Origin: Actinobacteria bacterium OV320
Lineage (GTDB): Bacteria; Actinomycetota; Actinomycetes; Streptomycetales; Streptomycetaceae
Length of the DNA: 64,000 bases
Reading direction: 5' to 3'
Assembly: GCA_001298545.1 (NCBI GenBank)
Contig: LJCX01000001.1
Location: 124,001-188,000 of the forward strand
Shown piece after piece: positions 34,347 to 43,934 of this stretch. The position numbers were made by a program, and so were the translations under genes. Each line of letters starts with the position of its first letter. Positions within the stretch are counted from its first letter, which is position 1. Below the pieces are notes generated by a model. That model ran no database searches. It was given only the letters and a program-made list of their open reading frames with translations, and was not told the origin of the DNA.

Positions 34347-35182
34347 GTTCGCCGCGCCCCCGACTTCGACGCCTTCCGCTGCACGTCGCCGCGGGGACGA
34401 CGATCGTCGTGTGTCTCTTCCCCGTCTACTGGATGGTCGTCACGGCGTTCAAGCCCAACCGGGACATCCAGTCCGACAGTCCGCAACTCCTGCCGCAGAC
34501 CTGGACCCTGGACCACTTCCGCACCGCCGTCGACGCCGACGGGTTCGCCCTGTTCTGGCGCAACAGCATCCTGGTCACCCTGGGCGCCGTCCTGCTCGCC
34601 CTGGCGGTGGCGCTCGGCGCCGCCTTCGCCGTGGCCCGGATGCGATGGCGCGGCCGGCGCCAGTTCATGCTCATGGTGTTCATCGCGCAGATGGCACCGT
34701 GGGAGGCACTGATCATCCCGGTGTACATCATCTCCCGCGACACCGGCATGCTCGACCGGCTGCCCACGCTCACGCTGATCTACTTCATGATGACGCTGCC
34801 GTTCACGATCGTGGTGCTGCGCGGATTCATCGCCGCCATCCCCGCCGAACTGGAGGAAGCGGCGCAGGTCGACGGCTGCACCCGGGCCGGCGCCTTCCGG
34901 CACGTCGCCTTCCCGCTGCTCGCCCCCGGCCTGATGGCCACCTCGCTGTTCGGCTACATCACGGCCTGGAACGAGTTCACCTACGCCAACTTCCTGATCA
35001 TCAAGCACCAGGACAGCCGCACACTGCCCGTCTGGCTCTCCTCGTTCCAGAACGTCTTCGGCACGGACTGGGGCGCCACCATGGCCGCCTCCACCCTGTT
35101 CGCGCTGCCGGCCCTGGCCGTGTTCCTGCTGCTCCAACGCCATGTGACCGCCGGCTTCGCGGCCGGAGCCGTCAAGGGCTGA
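34343..35182 (+). CDS. Sugar ABC transporter permease (MalG-like)
   Basis: A 279-residue protein with GTG start overlapping the previous stop (GTGA). Six membrane helices; typical opening FPVYWMVVTAFKPNRDIQ and EAA loop ELEEAAQVDGCTRAGAFRHV. It is the second half of the permease heterodimer. The GH20 gene follows after 42 bases in the same operon. Confidence 0.9.
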   Translation: MSSPRPRLRRLPLHVAAGTTIVVCLFPVYWMVVTAFKPNRDIQSDSPQLLPQTWTLDHFRTAVDADGFALFWRNSILVTLGAVLLALAVALGAAFAVARMRWRGRRQFMLMVFIAQMAPWEALIIPVYIISRDTGMLDRLPTLTLIYFMMTLPFTIVVLRGFIAAIPAELEEAAQVDGCTRAGAFRHVAFPLLAPGLMATSLFGYITAWNEFTYANFLIIKHQDSRTLPVWLSSFQNVFGTDWGATMAASTLFALPALAVFLLLQRHVTAGFAAGAVKG

Positions 35183-35224
35183 CCGTCCGGCCCTCCCCGC
35201 ACGCGTGACCCCCGGGAGACAACT

Positions 35225-36754
35225 GTGCCCGCACCCCCTCTGGACGCCACGCTTCTGCCCCGGCCGACCAAGGCCCGGGGGAGATCGGGACAGTTCACGT
35301 TCACAGCCGACACCTGTCTGCGCGTCGGCGAAGGGGCCGAGGGCGCCGCGCGACTGCTGCGCACCCTCCTCGCCCCCGCTTCGGGCCTGCCGCTGCGCCC
35401 CGCCGACGACGCGGAGGTCGTCCTCACCCTCGACCCGGACCTCACGGGTCTCGGCCAGGAGGGCTACGGCCTCACGGTCGGTCCACACTCCGTGCTGCTG
35501 CGCGCCGCACGGCTCACCGGCCTGCTGCGCGGGGTGCAGACGATCCGGCAGCTCCTGCCCGTGCAGGCCCTGGCGCGGACGCCGCAGCGCGGCGTGCGGT
35601 GGACTCTGCCCTGCGCCGAGATCACCGACGTCCCCCGCCATTCCTGGCGCGGGGCCATGCTCGACGTGGCACGCCACTTCCAGCCGGTGGAGTACCTGCG
35701 GCGCTACGTCGACCTCCTCGCCCTCCACAAGATCAACGTGTTCCATCTGCACCTGACCGACGACCAGGGGTGGCGGATGCCGGTCACGGCCTACCCCGAA
35801 CTGACCGAGATCGGCGGCCACCGCACCCAGTCCATGACCGGGACGGCCGGCGACGACTTCGACGGCCTCGCGCACAGCGGCGCCTACACCCGGGCCGAGC
35901 TGGCGGGCCTGGTGGAGTACGCCTCCGCGCGTGGCGTGACGGTCATGCCGGAGATAGAGATGCCCGGCCATGTCCGCGCCGCCCTGGCCGCCTGTCCGCG
36001 GTTGGGCAACGACCCCGGCCGGCCCCTGGAGGTGTGGACGCGGTGGGGGGTGTGCGACACCGTCCTCGGCGTGCACGACGAGGTCCTCGACTTCTGCCGC
36101 ACCGTGCTGGAAGAGGTCATGGAACTCTTCCCGTCGCCGTACCTCCACATCGGCGGCGACGAATGCCCCCTCACGGAGTGGGAACGCAGCCCCCTGGCCC
36201 GGGCGCGCATCACGGCCGAAGGCCTGAGCGGGCCCGCCGATCTGCACCGCTGGTTCCTCGGCCGGATCGGGGACTTCCTCGTCCGCAACGGGCGGCGCCC
36301 GGTCGGCTGGGCCGAGACCGGCACCGAACTGCCCGCCGCGTTCACCGTGATGGCCTGGCGCGACCCCGCGCACGCGCTCGCCGCCGCCCGCCGCGGCCAT
36401 GACGTGATCAACGCCCACTACCGGGCCACCTATCTCGACTATCCGCAGAGCGCCGGAACGCAGGAGCCCCCCGGCCAACCGGGAGCCGTCGTCGGTCTGC
36501 GGGACGTCCACGGCCACGACCCGGTGCCCGAAGGCGCGGCCCCGGATGTCGCCGCGCGGGTGCTGGGCACGCAGGCGCAGCTGTGGACCGAGTTCGCCGC
36601 CACCCCGGAGCGTCTCGAATACCTCAGCTATCCGCGCCTGTGCGCCCTGGCGGACCGCGGCTGGAGCGGCCCCACCGAGTGGGGCGACTTCCGGTCCCGC
36701 CTGCACCTGCACAACGCCCGGCTCGACGCACTGGAGGTCAGCCGCCACGCCTGA
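35225..36754 (+). CDS. GH20 beta-N-acetylhexosaminidase
   Basis: A 509-residue protein starting at GTG 35225. An N-terminal alpha/beta domain (GH20b, residues 1-130) precedes the catalytic TIM barrel with RGAMLDVARHF, VFHLHLTDDQGWRM, VMPEIEMPGHV and the catalytic Asp-Glu pair in HIGGDE (D312-E313). It releases terminal N-acetyl-glucosamine or -galactosamine from oligosaccharides by substrate-assisted catalysis. No signal peptide is evident, so it most likely acts in the cytoplasm on imported chitobiose-like sugars. It is the last gene of the GntR-controlled operon. Confidence 0.9.
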   Translation: MPAPPLDATLLPRPTKARGRSGQFTFTADTCLRVGEGAEGAARLLRTLLAPASGLPLRPADDAEVVLTLDPDLTGLGQEGYGLTVGPHSVLLRAARLTGLLRGVQTIRQLLPVQALARTPQRGVRWTLPCAEITDVPRHSWRGAMLDVARHFQPVEYLRRYVDLLALHKINVFHLHLTDDQGWRMPVTAYPELTEIGGHRTQSMTGTAGDDFDGLAHSGAYTRAELAGLVEYASARGVTVMPEIEMPGHVRAALAACPRLGNDPGRPLEVWTRWGVCDTVLGVHDEVLDFCRTVLEEVMELFPSPYLHIGGDECPLTEWERSPLARARITAEGLSGPADLHRWFLGRIGDFLVRNGRRPVGWAETGTELPAAFTVMAWRDPAHALAAARRGHDVINAHYRATYLDYPQSAGTQEPPGQPGAVVGLRDVHGHDPVPEGAAPDVAARVLGTQAQLWTEFAATPERLEYLSYPRLCALADRGWSGPTEWGDFRSRLHLHNARLDALEVSRHA

Positions 36755-36842
36755 GCCGCGCGCGAACGCGGCCATGAGTGAACCGCGCGAACCGTCCTGA
36801 CCCAGCACCGAGCACAGCTCCCAGCCCCGGAAAGGAATCACC

Positions 36843-38276
36843 ATGAAGTCGAGAAACCGTCCGAGCCGGCTGCGCGTGGCCGCAGCCTCAGCGGTGGCCG
36901 TCGCCCTGGGCGCGGCAGGCCTCGCCGCCCTGCCCGTCACCGCGAGCGCCGCGGCCGCCGACGTGGCCGTCCAGTACCGCACCAGTGCCACGGGCGCCAC
37001 GGCGGACCAGGCCGAGCCCTGGCTCAAGGTCAGGAACACCGGTGACGGCGCCGTCCAGCTCAGCACCGTGAAGGTCCGCTACTACTTCAGGGCCGACAGC
37101 ACCGGCGCGGGGTACCGCTTCGCCTGTTCCTGGGCTGTGAAGGGCTGCGGCAACATCACCGGCACCTTCGGCGCACTGGCCCACCCCACGGCGACCGCCG
37201 ACCGCTATCTGGAGATCGGCTTCACCCCGGGCGCGGGCACCCTCGCGCCCGGCGCCGACACCGGGGACATGCAACTGCGCTTCCACCGCGCGGACTGGCA
37301 GTCCCTCAGGCAGAGCGACGACTACTCCTTCGGGCCCGCGCAGACCGTCTACGCGGACTGGTCGAAGGTCACCGCCCAGCTGTCCGGCGCCACGGTGTGG
37401 GGCACCGCCCCCGAGGGCAACGACCCGACCGACCCGCCGACCGACCCACCCACCGACCCGCCCACCGGCGGGCAGAGCCTGTTCGACGACTTCGACTACA
37501 CCACTTCCGGCGACCCGAGGATCGCCGCGCACGGCTGGAACGTGCGCTCGAACTCGGGCGGTCCCGGAGTGCCCGGCGCCACCTGGGCACCGGAGAACGT
37601 CACCTTCGCCGACTCCGCCGGCAACTCCGTGATGAATCTCCGCACGTCGACCGCGGGGACGCCGGACAGCACCAAGCAGACCGAAGTCCTCACCAAGGCG
37701 ACGAAGTTCAAGAAGGGCACCTATGCGGCCCGGGTGAAATTCTCGGACGCACCGCTCTCCGGGCCCGACGGCGACCACCTCGTCCAGACCTTCTTCACCA
37801 TCAACGACCTCACCGCCCCGATGGCCGACGACTACGCGGAGTACGACTTCGAGTACCTGCCCAACGGCGGCTGGGGAGAGCCCTCGAACATCCTGTACAC
37901 GACGTCCTGGGAGACCTACAACCCGGACCCGTGGCAGGCCGTCAACCAGCACACCGAGTCCCGCCAGAGCTACGCGGGCTGGCACGACCTCGTCCTGACC
38001 ATCGACGACAGCACGATCACCTACTACGTCGACGGCCGGCTCTTCGGCGTCCATGACGCCGCCTACCTGCCCGAGCGCCCCATGTCGATCAACTTCAACC
38101 AGTGGCTGATCGACCTGGCCGGCCAGACCGCCACGACCGCCCGGGCCTACGACCAGCAGGTCGACTTCGTTCTCCACGTCAAGGACCAGGTCCTGACACC
38201 CGCTCAGGTCACCGCCAAGGTCAACGCCTACCGCACCGCCGGAACCACGTTCGAGGACACCGTCCCGGCCGGTTAG
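36843..38276 (+). CDS. Secreted CBM3-type cellulose-binding / GH16-like glucanase
   Basis: A 477-residue protein behind GGAAAGGA. A Sec signal peptide (to about residue 38, ASA) is followed by a CBM3-like beta-sandwich (40-185: YRTSATGATADQAEPWLKV, DYSFG...YADWSKVTAQ). A linker of DPPT repeats (about 190-210) follows. The C-terminal catalytic domain (about 215-477) has the GH16 signature E333-Y-D-F-E337, with the two Glu as nucleophile and acid/base, and a WHDLVLTIDD jelly-roll strand. It probably cleaves beta-1,3(4)-type glucans while bound to crystalline polysaccharide outside the cell. Exact linkage preference is uncertain. A terminator follows. Confidence 0.8.
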   Translation: MKSRNRPSRLRVAAASAVAVALGAAGLAALPVTASAAAADVAVQYRTSATGATADQAEPWLKVRNTGDGAVQLSTVKVRYYFRADSTGAGYRFACSWAVKGCGNITGTFGALAHPTATADRYLEIGFTPGAGTLAPGADTGDMQLRFHRADWQSLRQSDDYSFGPAQTVYADWSKVTAQLSGATVWGTAPEGNDPTDPPTDPPTDPPTGGQSLFDDFDYTTSGDPRIAAHGWNVRSNSGGPGVPGATWAPENVTFADSAGNSVMNLRTSTAGTPDSTKQTEVLTKATKFKKGTYAARVKFSDAPLSGPDGDHLVQTFFTINDLTAPMADDYAEYDFEYLPNGGWGEPSNILYTTSWETYNPDPWQAVNQHTESRQSYAGWHDLVLTIDDSTITYYVDGRLFGVHDAAYLPERPMSINFNQWLIDLAGQTATTARAYDQQVDFVLHVKDQVLTPAQVTAKVNAYRTAGTTFEDTVPAG

Positions 38277-38306
38277 ACCACGCCCCCGAGACCTCCCTTC
38301 GGGAAG

Positions 38307-38334
38307 CCCCGGCTGGCGGTAGGACCAGCCGGGG
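38307..38334 (+). terminator. Terminator after GH16-like gene
   Basis: Perfect 10-bp stem, CCCCGGCTGG (38307-38316) and CCAGCCGGGG (38325-38334), with an 8-base loop, 31 bases past the stop. Confidence 0.85.
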
Positions 38335-38501
38335 TGGTCACCGGGCCGCCTCGGACCGGGGCAGCGGTGTATGCGGGTGGTGATCGGTACGAACCGATAC
38401 CTGACCACCCATCAACCTCCGCTGGTAGCCCCGTGGTCGACCGGACGCGAGGAGAGTTGCCGATTTCGTGGGCACGCGCGCGACTGTTTATGATCTTGGT
38501 C

Positions 38502-38792
38502 ATGTCTGTGCAGAGCTTTGACAAGAACCTCTCCCGCAAGCAGAGACTTCAGGAGAAGCAGCGCCGCCAGCTGGCGGTGGTGGACACCGTGGACAAGGCC
38601 GAGACCAAGGTCCGCAAGGCGGAGGTCGAACTGGCCTTGGCCGTCACCGAGGCAGTGCAGGTGTTCGGCGACGAGCAGTCCGCGTCCGAGGGGCTCGACA
38701 TGCCGGTCGAGGCGATCCGGCGCTTCCTCGGCATGGCCGAGGACGAAGCGTCCGGTGCCGACAACGTCGTCGAGCTCACCGACAAGACCTGA
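38502..38792 (+). CDS. Small coiled-coil protein of unknown function
   Basis: A 96-residue protein. ATG 38502 begins MSVQSFDKNLSRKQRLQEKQ; an in-frame ATG four codons earlier is possible. The first 50 residues are strongly charged and heptad-like (QRRQLAVVDTVDKAETKVRK), suggesting a coiled coil. The C-terminus is acidic. A TATGAT -10-like hexamer at 38489 lies about 8 bases before the ATG, which fits a leaderless or near-leaderless transcript. I do not recognise a function. It lies just upstream of the decayed fragment and conflict module. Confidence 0.6.
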   Translation: MSVQSFDKNLSRKQRLQEKQRRQLAVVDTVDKAETKVRKAEVELALAVTEAVQVFGDEQSASEGLDMPVEAIRRFLGMAEDEASGADNVVELTDKT

Positions 38793-38888
38793 GGCCTTCG
38801 ACAGCCCCGGACGGTCACTGGTCGCAACACGGGCCGCGCGGCCATGCGGACGAGCGAGCCAGGAGCTGGAAACATCGGTGCGAGGACA

Positions 38889-39475
38889 TCAGCCGAACGG
38901 GCCGAAGTCGTCGATCCGATCGCTCGTCGTGGGGCTGGTGACGTGACCTGCCATTGCCCCGGACTCAGCAGACGCATCCGCACGACCAGGCGGTGCAGGG
39001 CGGCAACGGCACCTTCGTCGAGTTGTGCCCCGCTGTAGCCGATGTACGCCACCACACCGGGCACCGGCTCCAGGGCCGGCGCGCCATTGCCACCCAGCGC
39101 GGACGTGACGAGGGCGGGCTTGCCGTTGACGGTCCCCGCCGTCTGGACACGGCCGCCGTACGACTGGTCTTCGAGGCCGCCGCACCGGGCGACGCCGGTG
39201 AAGGTCAGACCCCCGTAGAGCTCGTCGGCCTCCCCGGTCTCGGCCGAGCCGTATCGGGCCTCGTGCCCAGAGAGCGGCCGTGAGCTGCCGGTGGCCGACA
39301 CCGACAGTCCTGGCGGCGATTCGACGACGGGACGGCCCGAGACGACGCGAGCGGCCGCAGTGACAGCGATCAGTTCGGACTGCGGCAGATGCCCGCGGAC
39401 CCGTGCGTGGGAGTCCCCGACCGGCCAGGTGATCTCGCGCTCCCACGTCACCCCACAGATGATCGCAACTACCCA
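38889..39475 (-). pseudogene. Decayed gene fragment, function unknown
   Basis: A minus-strand stretch reads like real protein: ITWPVGDSHARVRGHLPQSE, ELYGGLTFTGVARCGGLEDQ, GNGAPALEPVPGVVAYIGYS and LHRLVVRMRLLSPGQWQ, with normal codon bias. It lacks a plausible N-terminus; upstream the frame becomes unstructured and meets the CHAT gene's start region. Near 38950 the frame shifts: the neighbouring frame gives a plausible C-terminus SPTTSDRIDDFGPFG and stop. I read it as the C-terminal remnant of a lost lipoprotein-like or membrane-linked gene, probably truncated when the adjacent module arrived. Family not identified. Confidence 0.45.
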
Positions 39476-39610
39476 AGCAAATTGCTTGAGTTGGCCGCTC
39501 GACGCCGGTGCTGGCGAGGATGGGTGCGGGTTTGGGTGTTTTGCCGCCGGTGGGGTGACCAAGTAGCTACGTTCGGATGCGATGGGTTACAGGGACACGG
39601 GGGTGGGGTC

Positions 39611-42600
39611 GTGGCGGAGCGTTTGCTGCTGGAAGTGGCGGAGGACGGCCGGGTGACGGTCCAGTCATGGCCGGAGGGTGAGTTGATTCCCAGCCGGGCG
39701 GGAGAACCGGTGGCGTTGGATCAGCCGTTGGCCGGGCCGGTGCTGGAGGAGCTGCGCTGGTATCTGGAGAAGTATCTGCGGGCGCCGTTCGGGGTGTACG
39801 GCGAGCGGGGCCTGCAGGTGGCCGCCCAGTTGCCGCGGTGGGGTGAGCAGGTCTTTTCGGCGGTGTTCGGTGCGGGGCCGGCGCGGGATGCCTATCTGCG
39901 GGCGCGGGCACGGGCGGAATCCCGGGACGGCCGGGTGGAGCTGGTCGTGGTGTCGGGGTCGGCGCAGGCCTTGGGGTGGCCGTGGGAGCTGATGAGGGAC
40001 CCGGGTCGGCCGACGCCGCTGGCGCTGGATGCGCGGATGGTTGTCTCGCGCACCATGCCGACGGCGAGTCTGGGGGAAGTCTTCACGGTCGGAGGGTCGC
40101 GGCTGCGGGTGCTGATGGTGATCTCCCGACCGCGTGGCACCCGCGACGTGGGCTATCAGATGATCGCCCGCCCCTTGTTGGCCCGTCTGGCAGCGGTGCG
40201 CGGGCAGGTGGAGCTGGTGGTGCTGCGACCACCGACTCTGGTTCACCTGCAGAAGGTGCTGACCGATGCGCGGAATGCGGGTGAGCCGTTCCAGATCGTG
40301 CACTTCGACGGACACGGAGTCTTCGGCCAGCCGTCCAGCCCGGTGGACGGGACGGGTGGGGCGGGGCGGCCAGTGATGTTCCGGGGTCCGGGGCCGCAGG
40401 GGATGCTGGCCTTCGAGAAGCCGGAGGGCGGCCCGGATCTGGTGCTTGCGGAAGAGGTGGCACAGGTCCTCAAACAGGCACAGGTACCGGTGGTGGTGCT
40501 CAACGCCTGCCAGTCGGCGGTGGTCGGTTCGCAGGTCGAGGCGGCGGTGGCGACACGGCTGCTGCGGGAGGGCACCGCGGCCGTGGTGGCCATGGCCTAC
40601 AGCGTGTACGCGGTGGCGGCCGCGGAGTTCATGGCGGCTTTCTACGAACGGCTTTTCGCCGGGGACCCGGTGAGCGAAGCAGTGGCCGCCGGACGGCGTC
40701 GCCTGGCCCAGCAGGATCTGCGGCCCTCGCCGAAGGGCATGATGCCGCTGGCCGACTGGGTGGTGCCCGTGCTGTACACCCGCAGCGAGATCCACTTCCC
40801 GGACCTGCGCACCGAGCGACCGGCCGGCCGGTCCCTGGAGGAGATGCTGGACCGGATCCGCGAACGCCCGCCGAGCGACGAAACGAGCCCGGATCAGGCG
40901 TTGGAGGCGGTGGGGGAGTTCATCGGCCGCGACGCCCTGCTCTACACCCTGGACGTGGCCGCCCGACTGCAGCGTGTGGTGGTGCTGCACGGACCCGGCG
41001 GAACGGGCAAGACGGAGCTGGCCAAGGCGTTCGGCCGGTGGTGGCGCGACACCGGCGCCCTGGACCATCCAGATGGAGTGATCTGGCACTCCTTCGAACC
41101 CGGCGTCGCCTCCTTCGGTCTGGACGGCGTGATCACCAGCATCGGGCTGCGCCTGTTCGGCACCCAGTTCGCCCTCCTCAACTCCGACGAGCGCCGGGCC
41201 GTAGTGGAAGAGATCCTGTGCGATCGCCGGCTGTTGCTGGTGTGGGACAACTTCGAATCCGTGCACACCATGCCCGACCCCACCCGGGCCACCCCACCCC
41301 TGCCCGAGACGGACCGCAACCAGCTGCGCGACTTCCTGACCCGCATCGCCACCCACGGCACCAGCGCGGTCATCATCACCAGCCGCACCCGGGAAGACTG
41401 GCTCGGACCCGAACTCCGCCGGGTGGAGGTGCCCGGCCTGGACACCGAGGAGGCCGGCCAGTACGCCGACCACCTCCTGGCTCCGTACTCAGACGCTCAG
41501 CCGCGCCGGGAGCAGAAGACCTTCGGGGAACTGATGCAGTGGCTGGACGGCCACCCGCTCAGCATGCGCATCATCCTGCCTCATCTGGACGCGACCAGCC
41601 CCCAGGACCTCCTGGCCGGCCTGCAGGGCACCACCGCACTGCCCGATTCCGACACAGGCGCACGCACCACCTCGCTCGCCGCCAGCATCACCTACTCCTT
41701 CACCCACCTGCCCCCCACCGACCAGCACGCCCTCACCGCCCTCAGCCTCTTCCACGGCACCGCCGATGCCAACGTCCTGGCCGCTTTCTCCGCAGACCCG
41801 GCGGTGCCCGAGCCGTTCCGCAGCCTCACGGACGCAGAATGGACGAACCTGCTGGACCGGGCGGCAGAAGTTGGGCTGCTCACCCCGCTGGGGGCGGGCA
41901 TGTACCGCATCCACCCAGCCCTGCCCGCCTACCTCACCGCCCACTGGCGCACCCAAGCCCCCGGCGCCTACCCCGACCAACACACCGCCGCCACCCGCGC
42001 CCTCATCGAGGCCCACACTGCCCTGGGCACTTGGCTGACACAGCAGATCGACAGCGGTAACGCTCAGCTCGCCATGGTATTGATCCACTTCCAGCACCGC
42101 ACGATGGGCAGCATGCTCGGCCTCGCCCTCGACCACCACCTGTGGTCCCAAGCCCAGACCATCGCCCAACCGCTCGACGACTACTGGGACGCCCGGGGAC
42201 TGATGGAGGAGGCCCGCGCCTGGAGCGACCGGGCACGGCTGATCCTGGAGACCGCCGACGGCAGCCCACCCGACCTGGACACTCCGGCCGGCGGCCTGTG
42301 GCTGTTCCTCACCGGCGCTCAAGCCAACCGACAAATGACAGCCGGCCAACTGGACCAAGCCGACCACACCTACCAAGCCATCCTCAACGCCCAACAGCAG
42401 CTGCCTGGTACACCCCAGCAACGCACCCATCTGGCCGTCACCTATCACCAGCTCGGCATGGTCGCCTCAAGGCGTGGGCGGCTGGAGGAGGCCGAGGGCT
42501 GGTATCGCCAGTCCCTCGCCATCAAAGAGGACCTCAACAACCAGCCCGGCATGGCCAGCAGCTACCACCAGCTCGGCATCATCGCTGAGGCACGGGGGCG

Positions 42601-43534
42601 GCTGGAGGAAGCCAAGGACTGGTGTCGCCAGTCCCTCGCCATCAAAGAGGACCTCAACAACCAGCCCGGCATGGCCCTCACCTATCACCTGCTCGGCATC
42701 GTTGCCCAGGACCAGGTGCGGCTGGAGGAAGCCGAGGACTGGTATCGCAAATCCCTCACCATCCACGAAGACCTCAACAACGAGCCCGGCATGGCCATGA
42801 TCTATCACCAGCTCGGCATGGTCGCGCAGGCACGGGGCCGGCTGGAGGAAGCCGAGGACTGGTATCGCCAGTCCCTCACCATCGAAGAGGATCGCAACAA
42901 CCGGCCCAACATGGCCAGCAGCTACCACCAGCTCGGCATGGTCGCCCAGGACCAGGGGCGGTTGGAGGAAGCCGAGGACTGGTATCGCCAATCCCTCGCC
43001 ATCCAGGAAGGCCTCAACAACGAGCCCGGCATGGCCAACGGCTACCACCAGCTCGGCATCATCGCCCAGGACCGGGGCCGGCTGGAGGAAGCCGAGGACT
43101 TGTACCGCCGATCCCTCACGATCGAAGAGGATCTCAACAACGAGCCCGGTATGGCCAGCAGCTACCACCAGCTCGGCACCATCGCCCAGGACCAGGGGCG
43201 GTTGGAGGAAGCCGAGGACTGGTATCGCAAATCCCTCACCATCCACGTAGACCTCAACAACCAGCCCAACATGGTCATCACATGCTGGCAGCTGGGTCTA
43301 CTCGCTGAGGAACGGCATCAGACCAGAGAGGCATTGACATGGATGGTCCGGTGTGTGGCGCTGTTCGATCAGTTCCCACACCCGGCGACCGGCCCAACCT
43401 CCAGCCATCTCAAGCGGCTGACACACACGCTGGGAATCGCCACTCTCGAAGAGACTTGGCAGAACATCACCGGCAAGCACCTCCCGCCCGCAGTACGCCA
43501 CTACGTACTGACGGACCCGCCCACCGCAGCCTGA
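39611..43534 (+). CDS. CHAT protease - STAND NTPase - TPR conflict protein
   Basis: A 1307-residue protein; GTG 39611 is chosen as the first residue of the conserved domain. Residues 1-400 are a CHAT (caspase-like) protease: ALGWPWELM, FQIVHFDGHGVF with His235, and VVVLNACQSA with Cys300, forming the His-Cys dyad. Residues about 430-780 are a STAND/NB-ARC-type ATPase with Walker A GPGGTGKT (K467), Walker B LLLVWDN (D546), sensor IITSRTRE and the winged-helix ALTALSLFHGTADANVLAAF. Residues about 935-1255 are eight 40-residue TPRs. The C-terminus is short. The layout parallels eukaryotic apoptosome-like proteins: ligand sensing by TPRs, NTP-driven assembly, protease activation. It is probably a phage-defence or self-killing protein, with the next gene as partner. 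Confidence 0.88.
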   Translation: MAERLLLEVAEDGRVTVQSWPEGELIPSRAGEPVALDQPLAGPVLEELRWYLEKYLRAPFGVYGERGLQVAAQLPRWGEQVFSAVFGAGPARDAYLRARARAESRDGRVELVVVSGSAQALGWPWELMRDPGRPTPLALDARMVVSRTMPTASLGEVFTVGGSRLRVLMVISRPRGTRDVGYQMIARPLLARLAAVRGQVELVVLRPPTLVHLQKVLTDARNAGEPFQIVHFDGHGVFGQPSSPVDGTGGAGRPVMFRGPGPQGMLAFEKPEGGPDLVLAEEVAQVLKQAQVPVVVLNACQSAVVGSQVEAAVATRLLREGTAAVVAMAYSVYAVAAAEFMAAFYERLFAGDPVSEAVAAGRRRLAQQDLRPSPKGMMPLADWVVPVLYTRSEIHFPDLRTERPAGRSLEEMLDRIRERPPSDETSPDQALEAVGEFIGRDALLYTLDVAARLQRVVVLHGPGGTGKTELAKAFGRWWRDTGALDHPDGVIWHSFEPGVASFGLDGVITSIGLRLFGTQFALLNSDERRAVVEEILCDRRLLLVWDNFESVHTMPDPTRATPPLPETDRNQLRDFLTRIATHGTSAVIITSRTREDWLGPELRRVEVPGLDTEEAGQYADHLLAPYSDAQPRREQKTFGELMQWLDGHPLSMRIILPHLDATSPQDLLAGLQGTTALPDSDTGARTTSLAASITYSFTHLPPTDQHALTALSLFHGTADANVLAAFSADPAVPEPFRSLTDAEWTNLLDRAAEVGLLTPLGAGMYRIHPALPAYLTAHWRTQAPGAYPDQHTAATRALIEAHTALGTWLTQQIDSGNAQLAMVLIHFQHRTMGSMLGLALDHHLWSQAQTIAQPLDDYWDARGLMEEARAWSDRARLILETADGSPPDLDTPAGGLWLFLTGAQANRQMTAGQLDQADHTYQAILNAQQQLPGTPQQRTHLAVTYHQLGMVASRRGRLEEAEGWYRQSLAIKEDLNNQPGMASSYHQLGIIAEARGRLEEAKDWCRQSLAIKEDLNNQPGMALTYHLLGIVAQDQVRLEEAEDWYRKSLTIHEDLNNEPGMAMIYHQLGMVAQARGRLEEAEDWYRQSLTIEEDRNNRPNMASSYHQLGMVAQDQGRLEEAEDWYRQSLAIQEGLNNEPGMANGYHQLGIIAQDRGRLEEAEDLYRRSLTIEEDLNNEPGMASSYHQLGTIAQDQGRLEEAEDWYRKSLTIHVDLNNQPNMVITCWQLGLLAEERHQTREALTWMVRCVALFDQFPHPATGPTSSHLKRLTHTLGIATLEETWQNITGKHLPPAVRHYVLTDPPTAA
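42421..43380 (+). repeat. Array of eight 120-bp coding repeats (TPR)
   Basis: Units of exactly 120 bases recur from about 42421. Each encodes a 40-residue TPR with YHQLGMVAQ, GRLEEAEDWYRQSL and DLNNEPGMA motifs. Several neighbouring units differ by only a few bases; for example 42500-42548 and 42620-42668 are nearly identical. The last unit (from 43261) is diverged and acts as a cap. This homogeneity points to recent duplication or gene conversion. Confidence 0.9.
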
Positions 43535-43553
43535 CCGCACAAGGAGAATCCGC

Positions 43554-43934
43554 ATGGCCAACCCGGTCGAACTGGGCGCACGTTCCGCCGCACATCGCCT
43601 CGCCACCTCGAACAGCCCCCACCTCGCAGCTGATGTGGAAGCAGCCCTCCACACCCGCCAGACCACCACCCGTCCCGATCAGTACCTTGACCCGATCTCG
43701 CTCGGCGCGCTCATCGTCAGCGTCGCCAGCCTTGCCTGGACGGTCTACAGCGATCTCAAAAAACAAACCCCCACTCCGCATCCCGATGTCATCACCCGCC
43801 ATGTCCGCATCCGGCTGGACCAGACCGAAACACCCGCACGGGCCCTCAGCCCTGCCGACCGCGACCGGTACATCGACATCACCATCGAAGAAACACTCAA
43901 CGCAGCCCAAGACCCGGCCTCGGACGAGAACTGA
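43554..43934 (+). CDS. Small single-pass membrane protein partnered with CHAT-STAND gene
   Basis: A 126-residue protein; ATG 43554 lies 12 bases after AAGGAG and 20 bases after the CHAT-STAND stop, so the genes form an operon. Residues 1-44 are a mixed, likely external or cytosolic segment. A hydrophobic helix spans about residues 47-66 (SLGALIVSVASLAWTVYSDL). It is followed by KK and a polar 60-residue tail (VRIRLDQTETPARALSPADR). I recognise no family. Position and topology suggest an effector, substrate or membrane anchor for the protease, for example a membrane-disrupting product released by cleavage. That is inference only. Confidence 0.65.
   Translation: MANPVELGARSAAHRLATSNSPHLAADVEAALHTRQTTTRPDQYLDPISLGALIVSVASLAWTVYSDLKKQTPTPHPDVITRHVRIRLDQTETPARALSPADRDRYIDITIEETLNAAQDPASDEN

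Noticed and set aside
42421..43380. Regular direct repeats resembling a CRISPR array
   Set aside because: The 120-bp units are in frame, contain no variable spacers and encode TPRs.
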